The notes: generated by a model from the sequence alone, not told the origin. A stretch of DNA of 61,368 nucleotides from Alicyclobacillus sacchari (GCF_004366795.1 NZ_SORF01000013.1:1-61368), one strand, 5' to 3'; positions 8,625 through 17,645 are shown, counted from the first letter of the stretch. Translations and numbers: made by a program.

Positions 8625-9713
8625 ATGATGAAGAAGGTCGTCCATCTGTTTTTTATCGTCTTGGGAGTTGTTTTAGGTTATCAGCTTTGTCCGGACTTAT
8701 TCATTCGCGTATTTCATCTACATCATTCGTTGTTGACGTCCAACTGGTTCGGGGCAGCCATCGGCGGGGCGCTGCTCTTGGTTGCGACCATTTCATTGGC
8801 AGGCTATGTCTCAGCGCTGTTGCGCTGGTTGGAGGAGCGGTTGAAAAGCGCTCCGCTTGCCGATATTCTCGGTGGCACCATCGGTATGGTTATTGGTCTC
8901 GTCGTGGCCTATTTGTTTTCGCCCGAGATTCGCTCCATACCAGTGGTTGGTGTTGCTGTTCAGTTTTTCGTGGCCGTCTTTTTTGCATATCTGGGACTGC
9001 GTATTGGTTTTACCAAACGCGAAGAGCTTTTCAATCTGTTTTCTGGGCGCTTGTCGCTTAAAGAACGCGGCGAAGCTCGTGAGAAAAAGGGCGCACTGCG
9101 ACCGGGCGATGCCAAGCTGCTCGATACGTCTGTGATCATTGATGGTCGAATTGCCGACTTGGTGGACACGGGTTTCGTCGACGGGACATTGATCATCGCT
9201 TCGTTTGTGCTGGAGGAGTTGCAGCATATTGCGGATTCATCGGACGTGCTCAAGCGCAACCGAGGACGCCGTGGTCTTGATGTGCTCAATCGAATTCAAA
9301 AGGAATCGAAAGCTACGGTTCAGATCGTGGAGATCGATTTCGACGACATTCAGGAAGTGGATTCCAAACTGGTTCGGCTTGCAAAGCAAATGCATGGCAA
9401 GGTGATGACCAACGATTTTAACTTGAATAAGGTCTGCGAGTTGCAGGGCGTGCCCGTCCTCAACATCAATGATCTCGCAAACGCCCTGAAGCCTGTCGTG
9501 TTGCCTGGCGAAGAATTGCATGTACAGGTGATCAAGGACGGCAAGGAATACAATCAAGGCGTGGCGTATTTAGATGACGGCACCATGATTGTGATTGAAG
9601 GCGGTCGCGAATATATCGGCGGCAGAGTGACTGTATTGGTGACGAGTGTGCTGCAAACGTCGGCAGGCCGAATGATTTTCGCGAAGCCCAAGTTGCTCGA
9701 GAAGGCTCTCTGA
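8625..9713 (+). CDS. yacL: PIN/TRAM domain membrane protein YacL
   Basis: This 362-residue protein has about four hydrophobic segments in residues 1-130. A PIN-like nuclease domain begins at LLDTSVIIDGRIADL, with further acidic residues downstream that would bind metal. A C-terminal TRAM domain (about residues 290-350) probably binds RNA. The family is conserved next to ispD in Bacillota and its substrate is not established. AGGAGGTGA lies 7 nt before the first of two adjacent ATGs. It has its own promoter. Confidence 0.9.
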   Translation: MMKKVVHLFFIVLGVVLGYQLCPDLFIRVFHLHHSLLTSNWFGAAIGGALLLVATISLAGYVSALLRWLEERLKSAPLADILGGTIGMVIGLVVAYLFSPEIRSIPVVGVAVQFFVAVFFAYLGLRIGFTKREELFNLFSGRLSLKERGEAREKKGALRPGDAKLLDTSVIIDGRIADLVDTGFVDGTLIIASFVLEELQHIADSSDVLKRNRGRRGLDVLNRIQKESKATVQIVEIDFDDIQEVDSKLVRLAKQMHGKVMTNDFNLNKVCELQGVPVLNINDLANALKPVVLPGEELHVQVIKDGKEYNQGVAYLDDGTMIVIEGGREYIGGRVTVLVTSVLQTSAGRMIFAKPKLLEKAL

Positions 9714-9746
9714 TGGGACCAAATGCAAATTCACAACATGCAGTTC

Positions 9747-9795
9747 GGAAAAGGCGAGGGGTACTTGGCGAGAGCCGGTGTTCCTCGGCTTTTCC
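9747..9795 (+). other. Long imperfect stem-loop between yacL and ispD
   Basis: GGAAAAGGCGAGG (9747-9759) pairs with CCTCGGCTTTTCC (9783-9795), 12 of 13 positions. The loop contains a second small stem, GGC-GAGA-GCC. No clear T-run follows, so this looks like a structured leader or weak attenuator for ispD rather than a standard terminator. It fills most of the 125-nt gap. Confidence 0.55.
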
Positions 9796-9838
9796 ATGCT
9801 TGGACCTGGTATTCCAAGGCGGAAGGTAGGAAGCAAGG

Positions 9839-10570
9839 ATGTATCTCGCAATCGTTGTTGCCGCCGGTGAAGGCCGGCGCATGGGATTCAAGAAGCAATT
9901 TCTCGATCTCGCAGGAATGCCTATGTGGTTGCGCTCTGCACAGGCCATGCTGGCGGGGGGTGCGCAGCGCGTCGTTGTGGTTACGGGTGAGGCAGACATG
10001 GAGCGAATGCGTGAAGAGTGGGCTGCCCGCGGCCGTGACGTGCGCATTTCCTTTGTGCAAGGAGGGATGACGCGCCATGATTCTGTGACGGCAGGCATAC
10101 GTGCCCTTGTTGCTTGGGGGGACGAGACAGGCGTTGACATTCGGGAAACTGTCGTGGCTGTTCACGATGGAGCGCGGCCGTTTGTACAAGCTGAAGATGT
10201 GGCTCGTGTGTTTTCGGCAGCTGCAGAACATGGTGGCGCGGTACTCGGCAAACCGTGCCGAGATACGGTAAAGTGGGTGGAAGGGCAGCGCGTCGAACGC
10301 ACTATCTCGCGGGACAAGCTGTTTATGGCGGAGACGCCACAAGCGATTCGCGGGGACTGGATTCAGCAGGCGTATTTTGGTGATGGGTTCATTGCGTCAC
10401 CTACGGATGACAGTGCGGTGATGGAGGCTCGTGGGATTCCGGTTGCAGCCATCGAATCGAGCGGGTATAACGGGAAGGTGACGACGCCAGCGGATCTTGC
10501 CTATGCAGAATGGCTGGCAAATCGGTTGTGGGGGAGTCTGGAAAACCATGCGGATCGGATTCGGATATGA
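9839..10570 (+). CDS. ispD: 2-C-methyl-D-erythritol 4-phosphate cytidylyltransferase
   Basis: IspD joins CTP to MEP in the non-mevalonate isoprenoid pathway. The 243 residues begin with the nucleotidyltransferase loop (AIVVAAGEGRRMG, K19) and contain the family segments VHDGARPF and DTVK. The end overlaps ispF by 23 nt, so the two pathway enzymes are made together. Confidence 0.94.
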   Translation: MYLAIVVAAGEGRRMGFKKQFLDLAGMPMWLRSAQAMLAGGAQRVVVVTGEADMERMREEWAARGRDVRISFVQGGMTRHDSVTAGIRALVAWGDETGVDIRETVVAVHDGARPFVQAEDVARVFSAAAEHGGAVLGKPCRDTVKWVEGQRVERTISRDKLFMAETPQAIRGDWIQQAYFGDGFIASPTDDSAVMEARGIPVAAIESSGYNGKVTTPADLAYAEWLANRLWGSLENHADRIRI

Positions 10571-11048
10571 CGTGCATCCCATCGGGCCAGATAGGCCGCT
10601 GGTGCTTGGCGGAGTGCGCATCGGGGCGCCGTTTGGCTTGGTTGGGCACTCGGATGCAGATGTGATCGCCCACGCGGTGATGGATGCGATGTTGGGCGCC
10701 CTTGCCTTGGGTGATATCGGCGTCCATTTTCCCCCTAGCGATGAGACGTATCGTGGAGCGGACAGTATGGACTTGATGGCGCACGTGATCGAACTTATCA
10801 CCAAGGAAGGTTATCGTCTTGGTAATGTCGATGTCATGGTGCTTGCGGAGAAGCCGAAGTTGTTGCCGCACGTGACTGCCATGCGGGAAAACATTGCACG
10901 GGTCTGCGGGGTCGACGTTAGGCAGGTATCTATCAAAGCGACGACCACGGAGAAACTTGGATTTGTCGGGCGCGGTGAAGGCATTGCAGCACAGGCTGTC
11001 GCATTGTTGGTCAAGGCTGATGAACACGCTGGGGAGGTGGCAAGATGA
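10548..11048 (+). CDS. ispF: 2-C-methyl-D-erythritol 2,4-cyclodiphosphate synthase
   Basis: IspF cyclises CDP-ME 2-phosphate to MEcPP in the same pathway as IspD. The 166 residues show the metal-binding N-terminus FGYDVHP, then GHSDADV and a C-terminal TTTEKLGFVGRGEGI, all family signatures. The start at 10548 inside the end of ispD gives MRIGFGYDVHP; an upstream in-frame ATG at 10497 would add 17 atypical residues. The stop overlaps the gltX start (ATGA). Confidence 0.95.
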   Translation: MRIGFGYDVHPIGPDRPLVLGGVRIGAPFGLVGHSDADVIAHAVMDAMLGALALGDIGVHFPPSDETYRGADSMDLMAHVIELITKEGYRLGNVDVMVLAEKPKLLPHVTAMRENIARVCGVDVRQVSIKATTTEKLGFVGRGEGIAAQAVALLVKADEHAGEVAR

Positions 11049-12493
11049 CTGTACGGGTACGGTTTGCTCCAAGTCCCACGGGTCATTTACATATTGGCAG
11101 TGTACGCACAGCACTGTTTAACTTCTTGTTTGCGCGCCATCACGGTGGCGAGTTTATCCTGCGTCTTGAGGACACGGATACGAATCGGAATGTTGCGGGG
11201 GCGGACGTACAATTCCTTGATGGCTTCCGCTGGCTCGGAATCAAGTGGGACGAAGGGTTTGATGTCGGGGGTCCCTATGCTCCATATCGCTGTATGGAGC
11301 GGCTCGATATCTATCGGCAGTATGTCGATCGGCTACTGGCCACCGGCAAGGCCTACCCCTGTTTCTGCACGGACGCCGATCTTGCCGCAGAGCGTGAGCT
11401 GGCGGAACGAGAAGGAAAGGTCCCGCGCTACAGTGGGCATTGCCTTCATCTATCTGAGGCAGAGCGCAAGGCTAGAATGGCAAGTGGCGAGCCGTTTAGC
11501 ATTCGTTTCACCGTCGAACCTGGCCGCGAGCTGGTGGTGCACGACATGATTCGCGGCGACGTCTCATTCCAATCGGATGATATCGGTGACTTCGTCATTG
11601 TCAAATCAAACGGTATACCGACGTACAACTTCCAAGTAGTTATCGACGATGTCGAGATGCGCATCACACATGTCATTCGGGCGGAAGAGCACCTGTCCAA
11701 CACGCCTAGGCAGTTGCTCGTCTACGAGGCATTCGGCTTCGATCCACCCGTTTTTGCTCATTTACCCATCGTTCTGGATGAACAGCGCAAAAAATTGAGC
11801 AAGCGGGATCCTCATGTACTGCCCATTTCGACATATGAGTCTCTAGGCTACCTGCCTGAAGCGTTAATCAACTTCCTCGCTTTGCTCGGCTGGTCACCCG
11901 GTGGCGAACAGGAATTGTTTACGGTCGACGAACTCTGTCAGTTGTTCGATCTCGATCGCGTTGGAAAATCGGGCGCCGTTTTTGATGTCGAAAAACTCAA
12001 TTGGATGGCCAACCAGTACTTTAAGGCTTTACCGATTGCACAAGCCGCTCAAATGGTTGGCGACCAGTTGGAGCGGGCAGGCATTGAACTCCCTCCACAT
12101 GCGAGTGGCGCTTGGTTGGAGGACGTCGTATCGCTATATCAGGATGGAATGCGCTGTGCGCATGATTTTATTGAGCTCAGCAAGACGTTTTTTCAGCGGC
12201 AGGTCGAGTGGGACGATGAGGCACAGACATTGTTGCGCGATCCGTCTGCACGGTCCGTCGTCGAGGCTTACTTGGCCTATAGCCGAGCGTCTGAGGGGGA
12301 TTGGACGCCCGAATCCAGTCGCGAGCGCTTTAAGCGAGTGCAAGCCGAACTGGGCGTCAAAGGCCGGCAGCTGTTCATGCCTGTGCGCGCGGCATTGACC
12401 GGGGAACTTCACGGGCCGGATCTTCAGAAGACGATCGCGCTGTTGTCCCGCGAGATTGTCATCGAGAGGCTGAGCGCAGCGCTCGCCTGCTAG
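11045..12493 (+). CDS. gltX: Glutamate-tRNA ligase
   Basis: GltX is a class I aminoacyl-tRNA synthetase; in organisms with GatCAB it charges both tRNA-Glu and tRNA-Gln. The HIGH-type motif reads HIGS at 16-19 and the KMSKS-type motif KLSKR at 250-254. Four Cys/His near residues 98-125 (including CFC) could form the zinc site. The 482-residue length is normal. It overlaps ispF by 4 nt and precedes cysS by 27 nt. In B. subtilis cysE lies between gltX and cysS; here it does not. Confidence 0.95.
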   Translation: MTVRVRFAPSPTGHLHIGSVRTALFNFLFARHHGGEFILRLEDTDTNRNVAGADVQFLDGFRWLGIKWDEGFDVGGPYAPYRCMERLDIYRQYVDRLLATGKAYPCFCTDADLAAERELAEREGKVPRYSGHCLHLSEAERKARMASGEPFSIRFTVEPGRELVVHDMIRGDVSFQSDDIGDFVIVKSNGIPTYNFQVVIDDVEMRITHVIRAEEHLSNTPRQLLVYEAFGFDPPVFAHLPIVLDEQRKKLSKRDPHVLPISTYESLGYLPEALINFLALLGWSPGGEQELFTVDELCQLFDLDRVGKSGAVFDVEKLNWMANQYFKALPIAQAAQMVGDQLERAGIELPPHASGAWLEDVVSLYQDGMRCAHDFIELSKTFFQRQVEWDDEAQTLLRDPSARSVVEAYLAYSRASEGDWTPESSRERFKRVQAELGVKGRQLFMPVRAALTGELHGPDLQKTIALLSREIVIERLSAALAC

Positions 12494-12520
12494 GAATCGG
12501 TTGGGAAAGGGTGGACGAGA

Positions 12521-13945
12521 GTGAGTATCGTTCTTTACAACAGTATGAGTGGGGAAAAGGAACCCCTGCAGACCATCGAACCTGGCAAGGTGAGATTCTA
12601 TGCCTGCGGTCCAACCGTATATAACTACTTTCATTTAGGTAATGCCCGCATGTTCGTGGCTTTTGACACAATTCGCCGATATTTGGAGTATCGGGGTTAC
12701 GATGTTCGTTTCGTCCAGAACTTCACGGACGTCGATGATCGCATCATTCAGCGGGCCCATGAACTTGGCATCAGTCCGCGCGAGTTGGCGAAACAGAATA
12801 TTGCGGATTACTTTGCGGATGCAGAAATGCTTTTCATCCGTCCGGCAACCGTCCACCCACGAGTGACGGAATGCATTCCGGAGATCATTCAGTTTATTGA
12901 GGATCTGATTCGCGACGGGCACGCCTACGAACGCAATGGCAGCGTCTACTTTGACACTTCATCGTTTCCGGAGTACGGGAAACTGTCACACCAGTCGCCT
13001 GACGACATGCGCGCCGGCTTTCGGATTGACGTCCAGGACGAGAAGGACGATCCGACTGATTTCGCCCTGTGGAAGGCGGCCAAACCCGGTGAGGAGTTTT
13101 GGCAGAGTCCATGGGGCTCAGGACGTCCCGGGTGGCACATCGAGTGCTCAGTGATGAATCTGCTGTATCTCGGCGAACAAATTGACATTCATGCCGGCGG
13201 CAGAGACCTTATTTTCCCACATCATGAGAACGAGATCGCCCAAAGTGAGGCTCATTCAAACAAGGTATTCGCGCGCTACTGGCTGCATAATGGCACACTG
13301 AACATCAATGGCGAAAAGATGTCCAAGTCGACAGGCAATTTCATTATGACTCGCGATTTGTTGGCTCGCCGTGACGGCCGCAGTGTGCGTTTCTTCCTTC
13401 TCAGCGCTCACTACAGGCATCCGCTCAACTATACGGAAGAAGCCTTGACCCAGGCGGAGCAAGGGTTAGGGCGGATCGATCGCCTGTTGCGCAGTATGGA
13501 TCACCATCTCGCCGCACTGTCCGAACGGGCGGACGTGGCGCCCGTCACGGGCGCGGCGCCAGGGGCAACTGCAAGCGGGGACTGCGCAGAGATTCGCTCG
13601 GCGTTTGTAGCGGCAATGGATGATGACTTTAATACAGCCGATGCAATTTCTGCAATTTTTGACGGCGTGCGCCTCATCAACACCCGTCTCGAGTCAGAAC
13701 GACTGACGATGGCCGATTTACAGGCGTATCGCAATCTGATTGTGGAACTCCTCGATGTCCTTGGCATTCCGGAGCAGCGGGAGGCACAGATCGAAGCTGA
13801 GGTTGAGGCATTGATTCAGGAGCGGCAGGCTGCGCGTGCACGCCGGGATTTTGCAAGAGCCGACGAGATTCGGGATATCCTGAAGCACCGTGGCATTCTT
13901 CTCGAAGATACGCCGCAAGGGACGCGCTGGAGCTTTGAGTCATGA
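12521..13945 (+). CDS. cysS: Cysteine-tRNA ligase
   Basis: CysS charges tRNA-Cys. The 474 residues show the zinc-binding C29 in the CGPTVYN block, HLGN at 38-41, a zinc-site block WHIECS, and KMSKS at 266-270. The C-terminal helical domain ends with the expected RDFARADEIRD segment. Start is GTG 12521 with GGGTGGACGAG upstream. It overlaps mrnC by 4 nt. Confidence 0.96.
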   Translation: MSIVLYNSMSGEKEPLQTIEPGKVRFYACGPTVYNYFHLGNARMFVAFDTIRRYLEYRGYDVRFVQNFTDVDDRIIQRAHELGISPRELAKQNIADYFADAEMLFIRPATVHPRVTECIPEIIQFIEDLIRDGHAYERNGSVYFDTSSFPEYGKLSHQSPDDMRAGFRIDVQDEKDDPTDFALWKAAKPGEEFWQSPWGSGRPGWHIECSVMNLLYLGEQIDIHAGGRDLIFPHHENEIAQSEAHSNKVFARYWLHNGTLNINGEKMSKSTGNFIMTRDLLARRDGRSVRFFLLSAHYRHPLNYTEEALTQAEQGLGRIDRLLRSMDHHLAALSERADVAPVTGAAPGATASGDCAEIRSAFVAAMDDDFNTADAISAIFDGVRLINTRLESERLTMADLQAYRNLIVELLDVLGIPEQREAQIEAEVEALIQERQAARARRDFARADEIRDILKHRGILLEDTPQGTRWSFES

Positions 13946-14352
13946 AACAGTTGTGGCGAGCCGAGGATATTTCGCCACTTGGACTGGCGTTCATCGGTGA
14001 CGCAATTTGGGAGATCTATGCGCGCAATCATTGTTTGAACGCGGGCGTTCGCAAACCGCGCGATTTGCATGTGCGTTGTACTCGCTATGTCGCCGCCGCG
14101 GCACAAGCCGAGGCCTTGAAAATGCTGGAGTCGGTGTTGAACGAGGCGGAATTGGAGATTGTCCGTCGCGGACGGAACCAGAAGTCGGCGCACGTGCGGC
14201 GCAATGTCGACGTTATCGTCTATCGCTACAGCACCGGTTTTGAAGCTTTGATTGGCTATTTGCACGCGACAGGCCAAGTTGCACGGTTGCAGGAATTAGC
14301 GGCGTTGGCGCTGGCCCATTTGGACGAGATCGAACGGCGAGGGAGTGGATGA
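13942..14352 (+). CDS. mrnC: Mini-ribonuclease 3
   Basis: MrnC is an RNase III-like enzyme without a dsRNA-binding domain that matures 23S rRNA ends. The 136 residues carry the catalytic GDAIWE near residue 20 and the second acidic block YRYSTGFEALIGYL near the middle. Length and place directly after cysS match the family. Both ends overlap neighbouring genes by 4 nt (ATGA). Confidence 0.93.
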   Translation: MKQLWRAEDISPLGLAFIGDAIWEIYARNHCLNAGVRKPRDLHVRCTRYVAAAAQAEALKMLESVLNEAELEIVRRGRNQKSAHVRRNVDVIVYRYSTGFEALIGYLHATGQVARLQELAALALAHLDEIERRGSG

Positions 14353-15137
14353 CGATGAATCGAAGCAAAGGGCGGCGCCCGCAACAACTTGCACGGAGCG
14401 CATCAGAACTCGAGGAACCAGGAACCGCGTTGATCAAAGGGCGTCATCCCGTGGCGACGGCACTGGCAGAAGGGCGTCCTGTGAACAAGGTGCTCATTGC
14501 TGAAGGTGCGGAGGGCCTGCAACATGTTGTTGCGCGAGCTCGGGAGCAGGGTGTGCTCGTGCACTTTGTTCCACGATCGCGCCTCGATACCATTGCAGGG
14601 GATCACCACCAAGGCGTTGCTGCATATGTCGCTCCGTACGCGTATGTCGATCTCGACACAGTGATGTCCCGCAGTACGGGGCAGGCGCCTTTGGTGGTGG
14701 CCATTGACGGCGTCACGGATCCTCACAATCTTGGCGCCATCGTGCGTACCGCTGAGGCTGCGGGCAGTCAGGGTGTCGTGATTGGCAAACATCGGGCGAG
14801 CCCGCTGACTGAGACTGTGGCCAAGGCGGCAGCAGGCGCGCTTGAATACCTGCCCGTCGCGCGCGTGGCGAATCTCGTTCAGGCTCTGAACGACTTGAAG
14901 GAACGCGGCTACTGGGTTGTAGGCGCCGATGTTGAGGCGAAGACTTCTCTGACGAGCGTGGACTACACAGGACCCACGGTTGTGGTCATTGGTTCTGAAG
15001 GCGAAGGAATGCATCGGTTGGTCCGCGAAACGTGTGACTTTCTTGTCTCGATCCCGATTCTTGGACAGGTGCAAAGCCTCAATGCATCGGTCGCGGCGGG
15101 GGTCATGCTTTATGAAGTCGTCCGCCAGCGCACGTAA
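14349..15137 (+). CDS. rlmB: 23S rRNA (guanosine-2'-O-)-methyltransferase RlmB
   Basis: This SPOUT (TrmH) family enzyme methylates the ribose of a 23S rRNA guanosine (G2251 in E. coli). The 262 residues include an N-terminal substrate-binding domain (IKGRHPV...) and the knot motifs: DPHNLGAIVRTAEAAG (motif 1), IGSEGEGMHRL (motif 2) and SLNASVAAGVMLYE (motif 3). The place between mrnC and rae1 is conserved. The ATG at 14355 is an alternative start. Confidence 0.93.
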   Translation: MTMNRSKGRRPQQLARSASELEEPGTALIKGRHPVATALAEGRPVNKVLIAEGAEGLQHVVARAREQGVLVHFVPRSRLDTIAGDHHQGVAAYVAPYAYVDLDTVMSRSTGQAPLVVAIDGVTDPHNLGAIVRTAEAAGSQGVVIGKHRASPLTETVAKAAAGALEYLPVARVANLVQALNDLKERGYWVVGADVEAKTSLTSVDYTGPTVVVIGSEGEGMHRLVRETCDFLVSIPILGQVQSLNASVAAGVMLYEVVRQRT

Positions 15138-15654
15138 GCGCAAAGGTCAGCGCTGTCTGATCGTCGACGGATATAACGTGATCGCGCGGCGAGCGGGCCG
15201 GGCCTTAGCACATATTGTCGATCTTGAACAAGCGCGGCGGGACATGGAAGACCTTTTGAGCCAGTACCGGGCCATCTACGATGAGGATGTGGTTTTGGTG
15301 TACGACGCTCACCAGCGAGAGGGACTGGGAGGTCTTGAAGAACGGGGTGGCATTCGTGTCGTCTACACGGACGCCGGTGAAACGGCCGATGCGCGAATTG
15401 AACGGTTGGTCTATGACATGCGCGACGATTATCGCGAAATTACGGTTGCGACGTCCGACGCGGCGGAACAGCAAGTTTCTTTCGGTGGAGGGGCCTTGCG
15501 CATTTCTGCCAATGAGTTACTGCGGCGGATCGATAGAATGCAAGATTATATCAATCGACAAACGCAGCAGGAAAACGCCAAAATGCGCCATACGCTTGCG
15601 GATACGCTGCGGACGGACGTGGCGAAACAGCTCGACAAATGGCGAAGAACGTAG
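15112..15654 (+). CDS. rae1: Ribosome-associated endoribonuclease Rae1 (YacP, NYN domain)
   Basis: In B. subtilis this protein cuts mRNA in the ribosomal A site. The 180 residues have the NYN/PIN-like pattern: LIVDGYNVI near the N-terminus, VLVYDAH, and DAGETADARIE, then TSDAAEQ, which supply the acidic metal-binding residues. The last 30 residues are charged and helical. The start overlaps rlmB by 26 nt; several lysines and arginines after the Met are usual here. It is followed by the sigH promoter. Confidence 0.88.
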   Translation: MKSSASARKRKGQRCLIVDGYNVIARRAGRALAHIVDLEQARRDMEDLLSQYRAIYDEDVVLVYDAHQREGLGGLEERGGIRVVYTDAGETADARIERLVYDMRDDYREITVATSDAAEQQVSFGGGALRISANELLRRIDRMQDYINRQTQQENAKMRHTLADTLRTDVAKQLDKWRRT

Positions 15655-15707
15655 TGACGAAGGCTGAAGATCGCCGTCAGAACGCACATTTTTCTGCCTG
15701 GCCACAA

Positions 15708-15737
15708 TTGATTCTGGTAGATTACATAATGTATAAT
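15708..15737 (+). promoter_or_regulatory. SigA-type promoter of sigH
   Basis: TTGATT (15708-15713) and TATAAT (15732-15737) are spaced by 18 bp, and lie 33 nt before the sigH start. Confidence 0.75.
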
Positions 15738-15769
15738 GGCGTCATTCACGAGGCTCGGGGTGATACAGT

Positions 15770-16426
15770 TTGTCGACACAGCCGACACAGTTGGACGCCG
15801 ATGTAACGCTATACGAAGAGCAGACCGACGAAGAACTGGTAGAAGCGGTTCGTCAAGGTGACACCGACGCGCTCGAGTATCTTATCCAGAAATATAAGAA
15901 CTTTGTCCGGGCAAAAGCGAGATCCTACTTCCTTATTGGTGCGGATCGTGAAGATATCGTTCAAGAAGGTATGATTGGGCTTTACAAGTCCATCCGCGAC
16001 TTCCGCGGGGACAAGCTTTCCTCGTTCAAGGCGTTCGCCGAACTTTGCATTACGCGCCAGATTATTACCGCTATTAAAACTGCGACGAGACAGAAGCACA
16101 TTCCTCTCAATTCGTACGTATCGCTTGACAAGCCGATTTACGACGAGGATTCAGATAGAACTTTGCTCGACGTGATTTGTACGGTAAGAGTGGCTGATCC
16201 GGAAGAGTTGATTATAAACCAGGAAGAGTTTGACGATATTGAAGATAAGATGTCAGAGTTGTTGAGTGATTTAGAAAGAAAGGTCCTGATGCTTTACTTG
16301 GATGGGAGATCGTATCAGGAGATTGCCGTCGACTTGGCGAGGCATGTAAAATCCATCGACAATGCACTGCAGCGCGTCAAACGCAAACTTGAGAAATACT
16401 TGACGGTTCGCAATGTGATATGCTAA
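15770..16426 (+). CDS. sigH: RNA polymerase sigma-H factor
   Basis: SigH drives early sporulation and transition-state genes. The 218 residues show sigma70 region 2 (ALEYLIQKYKNFVRAKA, then DREDIVQEGMIGLYKSIRDF) and a region 4 helix-turn-helix (SDLERKVLMLYLDGRSYQEIA). Start is TTG with GGGGTGAT 6 nt upstream. It sits between rae1 and rpmG-secE-nusG, exactly as in B. subtilis, and has its own promoter and a short terminator-like hairpin after it. Confidence 0.95.
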   Translation: MSTQPTQLDADVTLYEEQTDEELVEAVRQGDTDALEYLIQKYKNFVRAKARSYFLIGADREDIVQEGMIGLYKSIRDFRGDKLSSFKAFAELCITRQIITAIKTATRQKHIPLNSYVSLDKPIYDEDSDRTLLDVICTVRVADPEELIINQEEFDDIEDKMSELLSDLERKVLMLYLDGRSYQEIAVDLARHVKSIDNALQRVKRKLEKYLTVRNVIC

Positions 16427-16444
16427 TGTGATGCAGGTATGAGT

Positions 16445-16471
16445 CCCCGGTTTCGGGGGTTCTTCTGTTTT
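16445..16471 (+). terminator. Weak terminator after sigH
   Basis: CCCCG-GTTT-CGGGG (16445-16458) is followed by a T-rich stretch ending in TTTTT. The stem is short (5 bp), so partial readthrough into rpmG-secE-nusG is likely. Confidence 0.6.
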
Positions 16472-16512
16472 TGTGTCGCCAATTCGTTTCGCTGTTCGGG
16501 GAGGTGCTTGGG

Positions 16513-16662
16513 ATGCGCGAGATTATCACCCTTGCTTGCACAGATTGCAAACAGAGGAACTACACGACGATGAAGAACAAAAAGAATGATCCAGACCGGA
16601 TCGAACTGAAGAAGTATTGTCCGACCTGCAATTCGCACACGACGCACCGTGAAACCCGCTAA
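16513..16662 (+). CDS. rpmG: 50S ribosomal protein L33
   Basis: This is a 49-residue L33. Two CxxC pairs (CTDC, CPTC) mark the zinc-binding form. The start at ATG 16513 follows GGGGAGGTG by 6 nt; a longer in-frame start at 16471 would overlap the terminator and is not supported. It leads the secE-nusG cluster. Confidence 0.93.
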   Translation: MREIITLACTDCKQRNYTTMKNKKNDPDRIELKKYCPTCNSHTTHRETR

Positions 16663-16705
16663 TTCCATGTGGTTGAGCGAACGGCGATAGAAGGAGCATC
16701 CGAAC

Positions 16706-16936
16706 GTGGCAAAGCCAAACGATACGTTGGTGGAAGTGAACGAGCAAAAGAGATCCGGTTTTATCGCCTTTTTTGCGGAATCGTTTCGCGAATTGCGGCG
16801 CGTCCGCTGGCCTAAACGCCGGGACGTTGTCGTATATACGACTGCCTCGCTTTTGGTATGCGCCATTCTGGGGTTGTTGATTTGGGGATTCGACATTGGC
16901 GTTGCGCGCCTGATGTCGGTAATCGGTGTAGATTAA
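16706..16936 (+). CDS. secE: Preprotein translocase subunit SecE
   Basis: SecE stabilises SecY in the Sec channel. The 76-residue protein is the short Gram-positive form: a basic amphipathic segment (FFAESFRELRRVRWPKRRD) followed by one membrane helix (about 47-68). The conserved RRVRWPKR block is clear. GTG start with AAGGAG upstream; nusG follows. Confidence 0.94.
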   Translation: MAKPNDTLVEVNEQKRSGFIAFFAESFRELRRVRWPKRRDVVVYTTASLLVCAILGLLIWGFDIGVARLMSVIGVD

Positions 16937-16973
16937 GGCATCTTGGGGGTGTCCGGGCCGAAGGCCTGTGCTA

Positions 16974-17519
16974 ATGGAAAACCTCGAAAAGAACTGGTAC
17001 GTCATCCACACGTATTCCGGCTACGAAAACAAGGTCAAAAGCAACTTGGAGAGCCGCGTGCAAACGATGGGTATGGAGGATCGTATCTTTACGATTCTTG
17101 TGCCGACGGAAGAAGAGCTTGAGGTCAAGAATGGCAAAAAGCGCGTGGTGCAACGTAAAACGTACCCGGGTTACGTCTTGGTCGAAATGATCATGACGGA
17201 CGACTCTTGGTATGTTGTTCGCAATACGCCGGGTGTAACTGGTTTCGTCGGTTCGACTGGCGCTGGTTCTAAGCCCGTTCCGCTCATGCCGCATGAGGTG
17301 CAGGCAATTCTGAAGTCGATGGGCGTAGGTCAACCGCGTCCAACCGTCTCGTTTGACGTGGGTGAAGTTGTTCGCCTTGTCGAAGGGCCGTTTGCCGATA
17401 TGGTGGGTACCGTCGAAGAGGTTGAGCCCGAACACCAGAAATTGAAGGTGCTGGTATCGATGTTTGGGCGGGAGACGCCGCTCGAGGTCGATTATACGCA
17501 AGTCGAGCACCTCACATGA
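16974..17519 (+). CDS. nusG: Transcription termination/antitermination protein NusG
   Basis: NusG binds RNA polymerase and modulates pausing and termination. The 181 residues contain the NGN domain starting KNWYVIHTYSGYENKV and a C-terminal KOW domain with VRLVEGPFADMVGTVEEV. Two starts are possible: GTG 16968 and ATG 16974. The ATG is preferred because AAGG lies 9 nt before it. It is followed by the L11/L1 genes. Confidence 0.95.
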   Translation: MENLEKNWYVIHTYSGYENKVKSNLESRVQTMGMEDRIFTILVPTEEELEVKNGKKRVVQRKTYPGYVLVEMIMTDDSWYVVRNTPGVTGFVGSTGAGSKPVPLMPHEVQAILKSMGVGQPRPTVSFDVGEVVRLVEGPFADMVGTVEEVEPEHQKLKVLVSMFGRETPLEVDYTQVEHLT

Positions 17520-17533
17520 CAATGGCAGCAAGT

Positions 17534-17574
17534 TGGGTGGTTCGCCATCCACTTTCTGTGGCTCGCAATGCGAG
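17534..17574 (+). other. Tandem hairpins in the nusG-rplK gap
   Basis: TGGGTGG-TTCG-CCATCCA (17534-17551, a UUCG tetraloop with one G-U pair) is followed by CTCGC-AAT-GCGAG (17562-17574). No T-run follows either. They may stabilise the rplK leader or form part of an L1/L11 control region; the role is not shown by sequence. Confidence 0.45.
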
Positions 17575-17645
17575 TCGTATAGATGGTATCAAGTGGGAGG
17601 GCTTGGCCCGAAACACCACATTCTGAAGTGAAGGAGGTGGCTGTG

